20,589 nt of DNA from Obelidium mucronatum (lineage: Eukaryota > Chytridiomycota > Chytridiomycetes > Chytridiales > Chytriomycetaceae): assembly GCA_025765595.1 (NCBI GenBank), contig JAIVFH010000428.1:1-20589 (forward strand), in the 5' to 3' direction. Below the pieces are notes generated by a model, which saw nothing but the letters and a program-made list of their open reading frames with translations, made no database searches and was not told the origin of the DNA. The first letter of the stretch is position 1; every line of letters begins with the position of its first letter. Shown piece after piece: positions 9,755 through 18,900 of the stretch. The position numbers were made by a program, and so were the translations under genes.

Positions 9755-9851
9755 AAATCCCGCCACGCTCGAGGCGCGCCTGGAAACGCGTCCCGGCGGC
9801 GCTTGCGGGCAAAGTGTGGCGCGCCGTGTTTCCGGCGGCCGGTGCTTCGAC
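9755..9851. promoter_or_regulatory. CpG-rich divergent promoter region with two GGCGCGCC palindromes
   Basis: Between the divergent PAN-like (minus) and 9852 (plus) genes, a stretch of about 95 bp is strikingly rich in CG dinucleotides while flanks are AT-rich. It contains GGCGCGCC at 9773-9780 and again at 9818-9825, each followed by a CGGCGGC copy, and one ACGCGT at 9786-9791, the core of MCB cell-cycle boxes in other fungi. Use as a bidirectional promoter is inferred from location. Confidence 0.45.
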
Positions 9852-11123
9852 ATGGGCTCGTGCATTTCAGATCCAGTTGGTGCCAAATTCGATTTGTCAA
9901 TACCGGATTTAATCAAAGTCGCAACGAACTGCGTGGTGCTCGAAAATGATCGTTGTTTGCGTCACATATTGAAACTCGTGGAGGAGCTCTGCAAAGCCGA
10001 CAAACATCGATTGGGACTTGTCAGGGAATGTCTCTTGAAGGCTGTTATTTACAACAATGCGTCGGCAATGAAGCAGCTTTTGAAATTCGGTCCTCACTTT
10101 CCAAATGTGGTTGCAGATTCAGAAAATGCATTTGATGAAAATTTAGATGTAGGGGTGGCGTACTGGACCAACAACTTCGTATTCAGAGCGAATGGAACTT
10201 GAAATGGTGGAAGAGTCTGTTGCAATTGTGTGCATGTACAGGACATGTTGACCCAATGCTGGCAATTCTGAATCAAGTACATTCGCTTGAGGCAAACCTC
10301 GACCAATCTGATTTCTTTGATCTGCGGTTTCAGGCCATTAATTTTCACAACGTGAATGTCTTGTTGTTTGTGAACAAGTATCCACAGCAAGCATTAATGA
10401 CTAATATTCTGGAACTGTTCCGCAAATTGTTACTTTCCATCCATAACGAAGGCATAATTTTTCATGAAGACAAGTTTACTGAAGGTCTTGTCTGGTATTT
10501 GGGTCAGGACGAATTGACTTGCATCGTGGGTTGGAAATATATCTTGATTGACTGCGTATGGGGTGAATTCAGAATGTACGACGCTCTTGGAATCAAGATT
10601 GTTGAACTTGTCGATTCTCTTTCTGAAGCTACTCGATACGACAACTTCAGTCACACAGGGAAGCAGCAGCCAATGGCTTCAAGGCGGATTCTTTCTTGTT
10701 TGCACACCATGTACCGGAGAATGAGGGTTTTGGAATACGATGATGATCAGATTTGTTTCGTGCAACAGACACTGGCTTGGGCCAAGAGAAAAATGCTGGA
10801 CCTTGCGGAAGATGAACCCCCTGAGCCAATTGAGTCGATTCGGAGGGATATTTACGAAGTGGTAAGCAAAATTTTCTTGGGAAGCGCGAAAGAAGAGTTT
10901 GAGATGGTGTTTGAGGAACGAATGGTTTTTTTCTCTTGATTGACAGTCTGTTTCCGCTCCGGCTGGCAAATATTGCGTGTATTTCATCTATCAATTGAGT
11001 GCGTTAACTGAGGTAGTTTTGATATCATATTTCAATAAACTCATTGAGATTTCTTTCAACGATGATGTGGGAGGAAAGAGTAGGAAAGAAGGGATAGTTC
11101 ACAAGAACCTGCGTGGAATGTGA
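9852..11123 (+). CDS. Unknown alpha-helical protein with N-terminal acylation motif
   Basis: Family not recognised. ATG 9852 begins MGSCIS, a fit to N-myristoylation at Gly2 with palmitoylation at Cys4, so a membrane-tethered protein is plausible. The rest is mostly helical; some stretches resemble degenerate ankyrin-like units (LLKAVIYNNASAMKQLLKFG; LCACTGHVDPMLAILNQVHS). The frame changes between about 10107 and 10186. A phase-0 intron fits as 10107-10186 (80 nt, donor GTGGTT) or 10149-10186 (38 nt, donor GTAGGG), both ending TATTCAG; the longer matches local intron lengths. Near the 3' end, GTAAGC at 10862 and a pyrimidine-rich CAG at 10946 define a likely 85-nt intron. Splicing leads to SVSAPAGKYCVYF and a stop at 11123; without it the protein ends at 10939. 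AATAAA at 11034-11039 would lie inside the longer version, so the 3' end is uncertain. About 368 aa with the preferred introns. Confidence 0.6.
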
Positions 11124-11370
11124 TTCCAGAATAGGCTTCATGGTCTAAGTTAGTGCATCCAGTAATCATAATGTATCTTCAAAGATGCCCTAATACTTGG
11201 TTACAAGTTTTTCTGTTACAAGGTGGCTGATGAAATTTTAGTTGCCGCACACTCACTGCAGAGACACTTTAAAACTCAATTCTCGAGAGACACGTTGTAA
11301 ATTTGCGCAGGATGCATAAAAGCAAGAAGGGAAATGTCGAGATTGATTCTCAATTTGAGTCCTTCATCAA
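11124..11370. other. Spacer upstream of the chitinase; no convincing gene
   Basis: I see no long open frame or RNA gene. Short ATG-initiated frames exist (for example 11334, MSRLILNLS; and one reading MYLQRCPNTWLQVFLLQ), one of which might be a first exon of the chitinase, but none joins with a clearly good signal peptide. If the upstream gene ends at 10939, the spacer is 431 bp. Confidence 0.5.
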
Positions 11371-13377
11371 ATGTCTGTTCCCTGCTTTCCAGCTTACCAA
11401 ACAAGTCAGCCATACCCAGGTGCAAGTAAAGTGAGCTACCAAGGGTCCAATTATCATAGCAACTGGTGGACAAACAACGCACCAGGCGTGAACATTGTTG
11501 AATGGACTGTTGAGGGACCATGCTCTTCTGCTAGTGTCACCGATCTGCCAACAAATTCAGTTGTTGCATGTTTCCCTGAATGGTCCACCGCGTCTCCATA
11601 TCCCGGAGCAAGTAAAGTGAGCCATAAATCAAGAAATTTCGAAAGCAAATGGTGGACTGCAAGTGAGCCTGGTACTGGAGATGACTGGACAAGTCAAGGG
11701 ACGTGTGTTACCAAAGCAGCTTCAAGCCCTTCTCCGTCGATTGTCCCACCTGGTGGTGCTACAGTGCCTACAATTTCCTCTATTTTGGTTCCTGTTCCAC
11801 AATCATCATCAAAGCCAACGTCCTCCAAAACAAAGATCCATGCTACCTCATCAATACCATCCGTTCCGAACCCCACGCAAGCTCCACCGCCACCGCCATC
11901 TGGAAATCAAACACTTCCGTCATGTTATGCTAAATGGAAGCAGCAAGATTACCAGAATGGTAGCAAAGTGTCTTCAAATGGAAACAACTTTCACAACAAG
12001 TACTATGCCAACACTGATCCAAGTACATCTGGCGCGGATGGAGCTTGGGTGAATGAAGGACCCTGTGATACTTCTTCGCTGAATTTTCGGCCATATACAT
12101 CACCTGGAATTATCGGTATGTTTGAGTTGAACATTTACACAATATCAAACTAAACAATTATAAAACCACCAGGGTATTGGGCAAACTGGGCCGCATACAC
12201 GCGTCCGCAAAATAAGCTCGATAAATTGGACTTATCCGGGTTCTCTGTGGTCAACTACGCGTTCTTGAATGCACTTCCGGATGGGTCTGTGAAAGCATTT
12301 GATGACTTTGCTGATGGTAAACACGTGCCAGAGCTGAATGGCGTGGTTCGAAACAAGTACCCGAATTTACGAACAGTCATTTCTGTTGGTGGATGGTCTG
12401 GGTCGCAGCATTTTTCAGCCATTGCTCGAAGTCCTGCTACCATCCAAGTATTCGCCAAGAATATCCATGCATACCTGGACGAAAATGGATTTGACGGTGT
12501 GGATATTGATTGGGAGCATCCGGGTGGCGGCGGTTTGGATTGTAACACTGTTGACACCCAAGACGCCAAGAATTATGTTGATCTCTTGAAGGGCTTGCGG
12601 ACGGAACTGGGTCCAACACGCCTTATCTCTATTGCCGCTTCTGCTGATATTTCTCACTATATCGTGAATGGAGTGAACTATCTGCCAGAGTATGCAAAGT
12701 ATTTAAGCTATTTCCAAGTGATGACATACGACTTTTATGGGTCTTGGTCCCCGTTTTCTGATTTCAACTCTCCGTTGAACTCCCCGGGAAGCTCGGACCC
12801 ACAAGAGCCGAAATCGAATTCAAAGAACGGAACTCAGTTTTCAATTGCTTCTTCCATGAAGGCGTTTCAAGATTCTGGAGTTCCTGTCTCCAAACTCGTT
12901 CCAGGACTTGCCTTCTATGGCCGTTCATGGAAAGTATCCAAAGATGGTAATAACGGGCTGTATCAGTCATGTGCTGGATCGGTGAATGGAAATGCATGCG
13001 CTCCGATCCCTGGCGATGTTTTGGACGCGCCATTCACTGATCCATGTGGTGCCAGTTACCACAGTTCTGTGTGGATGTACAACAATATCCGAGGAGACTC
13101 ACGATCTTCGAATTCTCAATCCAGTGCGCCACTTCAAAATGGACCAGCAATAGCTTCAAATGGGTGGGTTCGACAATATTTTGGGTTTGCCGAAAATCCA
13201 ACTCTGTACAATCCAAGTACCCAAACTTTCATTGCGTATGACGATCCTCAGTCAATTACTGCCAAAAGTAAGTGGGCCAAGATGCAAGGGTTCCCGGGGG
13301 TTATGGTGTGGGAGATTGATCAGGATTACAATAATGAGATGCTGGATGCGTTGCGATTAGGGTTTAACTCAAAATAA
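11371..13377 (+). CDS. GH18 chitinase with three N-terminal chitin-binding (CBM5/12) modules
   Basis: Endo-acting type GH18 chitinase, hydrolysing beta-1,4 GlcNAc chains. Exons 11371-12115 and 12173-13377 (57-nt intron); 649 aa. Three CBM5/12-like modules come first: about residues 5-51 (CFPAYQTSQPYPGASKVSY .. NWWTNN .. EGPC), 66-111 (CFPEW .. WWTAS .. QGTC) and 185-232 (CYAKW .. KYYAN .. EGPC). A Ser/Pro/Thr linker separates modules 2 and 3. The catalytic barrel starts at GYWANWAAYT, residue 249. It contains SVGGWSGS and the DxxDxDxE motif FDGVDIDWE with D356, D359, D361 and acid E363, then MTYDFYGSW, PGLAFYGRSW and the closing GVMVWEIDQD. All key catalytic residues are present. No signal peptide is visible at ATG 11371, and an in-frame stop lies just upstream, so a first exon is probably missing. 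AATAAA overlaps the stop codon. Role: wall remodelling or chitin use. Confidence 0.9.
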
Positions 13378-13378
13378 A
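13373..13378 (+). terminator. Poly(A) signal overlapping the chitinase stop codon
   Basis: AATAAA contains the TAA stop (13375-13377). The same arrangement is seen at 6068-6073 and, partly, at 19897-19902. Confidence 0.4.
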
Positions 13379-13472
13379 GAGTCGTTTTATATAAATTGCA
13401 ATGTAATCTCTATTCTTGAGTCGCTGACTTGTGAGTATTATTGTGACGATCGCGTGACTTTGGCATATGTAT

Positions 13473-13554
13473 GGGCAGATGGCCGAGCGGTCTAAGGCGT
13501 CACGTTAAGGCCGTGATCTATTCGTAGGCGTGGGTTCGAATCCCACTCTGCTCA
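13473..13554 (+). tRNA. tRNA-Leu(AAG), no intron
   Basis: Full cloverleaf of 82 nt including the discriminator A. The acceptor stem GGGCAGA pairs with TCTGCTC (one G-T pair). The D arm reads TGGCCGAGCGG. The anticodon stem TCACG/CGTGA encloses loop TTAAGGC, giving anticodon AAG (Leu, CUU/CUC after inosine modification). A long variable arm forms the hairpin CTA-TTCG-TAG, as expected for class II tRNAs. The T arm is GTGGG-TTCGAAT-CCCAC. The RNA polymerase III A and B boxes are internal. The remaining spacer to the GNAT gene (13555-13762) shows no gene. Confidence 0.95.
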
Positions 13555-13762
13555 AACGACGTTGTTTTGCGGGGCGAAGTCATGTTGGATAGTCGTGTTT
13601 TAAGGGGTTTTGATGAACCAAATCTCACTTCCCACATGAACATAGCTGACAGCACGAACGCGTTTCTTTATCAGGAGTTATTTACACTACCGCTTGAACG
13701 AGATCTCAAATTATGACAGTTCTGAGTTCAAATGCATTGTGAGAAATTGAAGTTGAGAAGAA

Positions 13763-14476
13763 ATGCCTCTCCAACCGCTCCTTGAGCCGACGATTCTGCA
13801 GGTGCCTGGAAGCAGCGGCCGAATTATCCTCACCTTTCCAATGACAGCTGCGGATGATGCAGACCAACTCAGGACGATGACATCACCAGAATTCTTGGAA
13901 CACCTCCCGATGATGAACCCAAATATGACATTGGCGGATATTGCCGCCCGGAGAGAGAAACAAGCAGCGGATGGTATTTACAAAGTCTTTCGAATCAATA
14001 AGAAAGAGACTGGGGAGTACATTGGGAGTTGCGGAATGTACCGGATCGAGACTGAGTTGAGTCTCATGAGTTCGGAAACAACATACTGATCTTCCATCTC
14101 GTTTCTGTAAATTTTATCATGCAGTAATTTGGCTTACGATTGCGGGCTGGGTATTCTGGGACAGTTTCATCGATTGGGTTATGCCAGCGAAGCTCTCTTT
14201 CTGATTCTCGACCATGGCTTCAACCTTGGATTCAATCGCACAACCTTCGTGACAAGCTCGAATAATATTGGAATGCGAAAATGGCTGGAAAATGCTTTGG
14301 GTGCGAAGTTGGAAGGGACGATGAGGCAAGCTTGGCGTGATGATCGCATTAATGAATGGGTTGATTCGGTCATGTATTCGGTTTTGAAGAGTGAATGGGA
14401 GGCCGGAATGAGGGAAAGACTGCTAACGAAAGTTCAATCTTATGTTGGGGTTGGCATTACAAATAATCAAAAGTGA
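13763..14476 (+). CDS. GNAT-family N-acetyltransferase (RimJ/RimL-like)
   Basis: Acetyl-CoA-dependent N-acyltransferase of the GNAT superfamily, Acetyltransf_3-like; acceptor unknown. Exons 13763-14055 and 14125-14476 (69-nt intron, donor GTTGAG, phase 2); 645 nt, 214 aa. The strand-helix order is typical: GRIILTFPMTAADDADQL at the start, IYKVFRINKKETGEYIGSCGMYRI (central strands), NLAYDCGLGILGQFHRLGYASEALFLILDHGF (motif A, the acetyl-CoA pyrophosphate loop in Q-x2-R-L-G-Y-A form), and TTFVTSSNNIGMRKWLENAL (motif B). The splice restores YRIETDNLAYDCG. The C-terminus after about residue 185 is unrelated to the fold core. The stop lies only 8 nt before the ATG of the next gene, and an in-phase candidate intron (14432-14481) could join both into one protein. 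Confidence 0.82.
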
Positions 14477-14484
14477 CCCAGAAA

Positions 14485-15409
14485 ATGGCTAACCACCCAA
14501 AGATCCGCGACCTCGGAAATGGCCTGTACAACCTGCGGGCACCGTACCACATATTTCTCGTTCTCAACGTCGGAACAGCAATGTCTTTCGTTAAACTTGC
14601 AAGCGGAAAGTTCGTTGCCTTATCAACCGTTGTTCTCGATGCCGAAGCAAAGGCCGAGGTGGATTCTCTTACACAGAATGGAGACCTGATCGAAGCTGTC
14701 GTTGCCACCAACCCATTCCACACTGGCGGATTCGAAGGCTTTCATGCCGCTTACCCAAAAGTACCAATGTATGGTACACCAACACCTCCGTAACTACAAG
14801 GGAATTCCATGGTAATTCATCCTAAATAATTGGATTATATACTATCTGACTATGCTTGTGCTTTTTGAAGGGCTGGATCAGTCCTGGATGAGGCCTTTCT
14901 CAAAAGATGGTCACCAGAGTTGGAGTTGACTATTCCTGCTGGTTGCGAATTTGACGACCCTCAACCTGAAAGCTTGAATCATTTCGCAGGAGTTATTGCC
15001 TTTCACCGAGCGAGTCGCGTTCTAATCGGAGTAAGTTCGACCCATTAAAATAACAAGCTGTTGTTTATAACAAGATGCCGTTTAAATCCAATCCAATCAG
15101 GACGACACATTCGAAACTGTTAAAAAACCCGGTCTAATCGAATCAATGACATCGGGTCTTAAACATGGAGACATCCGCTTCCATCCATTGTTTCCCTCAG
15201 CCCAAGTGTTTTTACCAACTCCCAACGCTCCCAAACTATTCAACGATTGGTTGCAAGGAATTATTAACGATTGGGATTTCGATAACTTGGCAACAGCTCA
15301 TTATGGAGTGACTGTTGGTGGATGCAAGCAAAAACTGAGAGAGGCTTTAGAACGTGCGAGACCCAAGTTGGAGTCTATTGCCAGAGCGCGTGGAGGTAGT
15401 TTTCCATAA
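14485..15409 (+). CDS. MBL-fold-like hydrolase, copy 1, with an apparent frameshift
   Basis: Resembles fungal proteins annotated as metallo-hydrolase/oxidoreductase (MBL-fold, DUF4336-like); substrate unknown and the classic HxHxDH motif is absent. Exons 14485-14811, 14871-15030, 15101-15409. Conserved blocks shared with copy 2: VGTxMxFxKL, LDAEAKAEVDSLTQNG, VVATNPFHT, YGTP, IPWxGS, IPAGCEFD, NHFAGxIAFHRAS, FNDWLQGIINDWDFDN. After YGTP (ends 14781) the original frame reaches a stop at 14791. The family sequence HLRNYKGIPW continues in another frame from 14783, so the spliced length is 796 nt, one more than a multiple of three. Copy 2 reads TPRHIRRYPEIPW at the same place, indicating that two bases of an Arg codon are missing here. 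This may be a sequencing error, a recent pseudogene, or genuine recoding. Introns 2 and 3 match copy 2 in position and phase. Confidence 0.65.
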
Positions 15410-15529
15410 GGGAATAAGGAGATTCCAAATAGAAACGATATGATATTGAATTGGTCATCAGTTTGTTTTGATAAACGACAGTGCTATTACAAATCCACCT
15501 CAAAAGTTTGAAACAGAAAAACACGAAAA

Positions 15530-16508
15530 ATGCCTCCACCTTCTAAGATTCAAGAGATTGGTCCAGGATGTTTCCGTCTTCGTATGGTAATGTGTTTGTT
15601 GGTTGCGATTTAGCAGTTCGAGTATATCTGACGGTGTCTGGACAGCCCTTCCTCTTTCTTGGTTTCATTGATGTCGGCACCCACATGACGTTCATCAAGC
15701 TCAATAGCGGAAGATTCATTGCTCTCTCGGCTGTGACTTTGGATGCTGAAGCCAAGGCCGAAGTGGATTCTTTAACCCAGAATGGAGAATTAATCGATTC
15801 AGTCGTTGCTACAAACCCGTTCCACACGCTCGCGTTTCCTCAGTTTTACCAATACTACCCCAAGGCAAAGTTTTATGGAACTCCGAGACATATACGCAGA
15901 TATCCTGAGATTCCTTGGTGGGTGGGATTACATGTTTGTTTTGACTTTCCAGTACGCCCAGCACTAATATACTTTATAGGACGGGGTCTGTTGCTGAGGA
16001 AAAGGTGCGTAAGCTGTGGGAACCTGAAGTCGAAATGAGAATTCCTGCTGGGTGTGAATTCGACGCCCCAGTTCCAGAATCCACCAACCACTTTGCTGGA
16101 ATAATTGCCTTTCATCGTGCGAGTAAAACTATTATATCGGTGCGTTTAGGGTTTGTCTGAAATTGATGGGGCAATGTGTGTTAACGTGGTTTCATTTCGC
16201 AGGACGACGCTTTCAAGGTAGAAACCAATCCTGGATTTCTTGAGAGAACTTTTTTGGGTGCCAGTCACAACCGCGTAACTTTTCATATGACACTGGTATC
16301 CCAAGCAATTGATAAAACTCCTGATTCGCCGAAGTTGTTTTATGACTGGGTGCTGCAGTTGGTGAACGATTGGGATTTTGAAAATATGACATCATCCCAT
16401 GGAGGTGTTATGATTGGAGGCGCGAAGAAAGGACTGGTTGACTGTTTGGAGCGGTCAAAGAAAGACTTGAGCGATTTTGCTGTGACGAATGGAGGAGTTC
16501 CTTTCTGA
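15530..16508 (+). CDS. MBL-fold-like hydrolase, copy 2 (intact tandem paralogue)
   Basis: Intact neighbour of copy 1. Exons 15530-15586, 15646-15917, 15980-16139, 16203-16508; 795 nt, 264 aa. The first splice restores CFRLRMPFLFLGFIDVGTHM, aligned with LYNLRAPYHIFLVLNVGTAM in copy 1. Other landmarks: VATNPFHTLAFPQFYQYYP, YGTPRHIRRYPEIPWTGS, RIPAGCEFDAPVPE, NHFAGIIAFHRASKTI, DWVLQLVNDWDFENM, GGVMIGGAKKGL. There is no signal peptide or membrane segment, so it is probably cytosolic. Exon 3 is 160 nt in both copies, showing duplication of an intron-bearing gene. The N-terminal intron 15587-15645 exists only here. The MBL-fold assignment is from family resemblance; only one His-rich motif (NPFHT) looks like a metal site, so catalytic activity is uncertain. 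Confidence 0.72.
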
Positions 16509-16894
16509 AAGTTGCTTGATGATATTCTTTTTGATTTTTCATAAAAGATAGTTCTTCCTTGTGCCTCATCATTTTAGACTGTGAAGTTCGAAGTTGGAAG
16601 GTGGAGGTGGGAAGAGAAGAACTTTAAGGCCCAGACAGAAAATCAGCTGCACTACCTACCACAAACCTGGAATTATATATATTTCCTTCAAGTAGAGCCA
16701 CAGCCGTGTGTTAGTTGTGGTTCGCTTTACTTCGTGGCATTTTGGAAACCTCATTGATTTTTTCTTCACACATCTCATCAAACGTGAGTCCCATCTTTCG
16801 AGGCATATCACCGCAAAGAGTACTAATCAGATGGTCTCCTTTCTTTACCACTTATGTTTACTCCTGATCCGCTTCGCACTCGTGTTGATTCAGT
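16509..16894. promoter_or_regulatory. SEC61 upstream region with probable 5' UTR intron
   Basis: No coding gene is convincing here. A TATA-like run lies at about 16673-16682. GTGAGT at 16784, a yeast-type branch sequence TACTAAT near 16823, and a pyrimidine-rich CAG ending at 16893 define a likely 110-nt intron directly before the SEC61 ATG (16895). Its signals are strong, but the lack of coding sequence on the 5' side leaves it unproven. Confidence 0.5.
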
Positions 16895-18665
16895 ATGGGC
16901 TGTGAGTATGAGTCTTTTGTTTTAAGGTGATATTTCGTCTAACAGCGCTGATGTAACAGTTCGTCTTCTGCATTTGCTGAAGCCATTTTTGGCCTATATG
17001 CCTGAAATTGAGGCTCCTGACAGAAAGGTGTGTTTTGGTTTAGTTGATTGTCGGGGAGACGGCTCTCAGCATGGACTAGAACAAGAGCAGAAGTCCCCCG
17101 GCTGCGGTCAAAGACTGATCTATTCAAATTTAAAACCAGATTGCTTTCCGCGAGAAAGTCATGTGGACCGCAATCACTCTTTTTATTTTTTTGGTCTGCT
17201 CGCAGATCCCTCTGTACGGTATCATGTCCTCAGATACTTCTGACCCGCTCTACTGGATGCGTGTTATTATGGCTTCTAACAGAGGAACTCTGATGGAACT
17301 CGGTATCACCCCAATCATTACCTCTGGAATGATCATGCAGCTTCTAGCTGGTGCCAAATTGATTGAGGTGGACTACTCCTTAAAGGAAGACAGAGCACTT
17401 TTTGGAGGGGCCCAAAAGTTGTTCGCTATGGTCATTGCCGTGGGTCAGGCCACTGTTGCTGTGTGGTCTGGTGTTTATGGAAACCCTGCTGAAATCGGAG
17501 CTGGAATCTGTTTCATTCTAGTTGTTCAATTGTGCTTTGCTGCACTTTTGACAATGTTGTTAGACGAGCTGTTGCAAAAGGGTTATGGTCTCGGCTCTGG
17601 TATCTCGTTGTTTATTGCCACCAACATTTGCGAGAGCATTGTTTGGAGAGCTTTTTCACCAACTACTTACAACACCGGAAAGGGTACGTGCCTCTCTCAT
17701 ATTTTTGATGTAAATTCACACCGACATATTTTTTTAGGAATGGAGTTTGAAGGTGCCATCACGGCTCTTGTGTACCTTTTGTTCACTCGTAACGACAAGT
17801 TCCGTGCTCTCAAGGAGGCCATGTACCGCTCAAACCTCCCCAACGTATCCAACCTTCTGTCCACTATTGGAGTGTTCGGAGTTGTTATTTACTTGCAAGG
17901 ATTCAAGGTGGATGTTCCCGTGAAGCACAGTACTCAGCGTGGTCAACAGGGTGCTTACCCAGTCAAGCTGTTTTACACTTCCAACATGCCAATTATGTTG
18001 GTTTCCGCCCTTCAGTCCAACTACTTCTTCATCAGTCAATTGTTGTACCACCGTTTCCCAGAGAACCTGGCTGTCAAATTGATGGGAGTCTGGAAGGTAA
18101 TTTTGTAATAGATATTTGTGCAAAAAGTTCTCAACTGAATCTTAAATGTTGAAATGTAGAACATTGAAGGAATCCCACAAGAGTTCGCAACTTCTGGGCT
18201 CGCCTACTACATTTCTCCTCCTAGAACCGTTACAGCCATCACTGTTGACCCAATCCACTTTTTGGTGTACCTCGCCTTTATGCTTACTGCGTGTGCTGTT
18301 TTGTCGCAGACTTGGATTGAAGTCTCTGGTGCTTCCCCGCGGGACGTTGCCAAGCAGTTGCAAGCTCAAGGACTTGTATTGAGAGGAGGAAGCAAAGATC
18401 AAACCTTGTACAAGGAGCTGAAGAATGTGATTCCTACTGCGGCCGCTTTTGGTGGTTTGGTTGTTGGTGCTCTGTCGGTTGGAGCTGACTTGATGGGTGC
18501 TATTGGAAGCGGAACTGGTATCTTGTTAGCTGTGACAACTATTTACCAATATTTCGAGGTTTGTACTCGCTCGTGTTTTATCCTCTTATGGTTGACTTAA
18601 CTTCCTGTGTTCAGATCTTTGTGAAGGAGAACCAAGAAGCCGGCGCTCAGGATATGTTCAACTAA
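16895..18665 (+). CDS. SEC61: Sec61 alpha subunit, ER protein translocation channel
   Basis: Ten-helix pore subunit of the ER Sec61 translocon (SecY family), acting in co- and post-translational translocation and membrane insertion. Exons: 16895-16901, 16960-17027, 17140-17683, 17738-18096, 18160-18558, 18615-18665; 1428 nt, 475 aa, the usual length. The first coding exon is only 7 nt (ATGGGCT); splicing gives [20 protein letters not shown]. Conserved blocks: [178 protein letters not shown]. The intron 17684-17737 (54 nt) is a multiple of three without stop, so its retention would insert 18 residues. All expected helices are present; no truncation. Confidence 0.97.
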
Positions 18666-18900
18666 ATAACTTGTTGAATTCGGTTGTGTTTTTTAATGTC
18701 ATAGTTTGTGTTTGTAAACTATTTGCTCCCTTTTTTCTTGCGACTGATTGGATTGTGCGGTGTTGAGTTTGATGATTTTTGATAATACATGCGTCTCTCA
18801 TGTTTAGTTTTTGGTGATGGTTGCATCCTGTTGTAGTGGCTTTTGGCGGGAATTGGTGTTTATTCTATTGGAAAAATTGGTCGTGGACAAAAAACAATAG

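Noticed and set aside
14457..14723. Minus-strand frames mirrored in both MBL copies (14457-14723 and 15543-15827)
   Set aside because: Their similarity to each other reflects the duplicated sense-strand gene, not independent genes.
16708..16905. 65-codon frame upstream of SEC61
   Set aside because: It has no ATG start and covers the probable 5' UTR intron.
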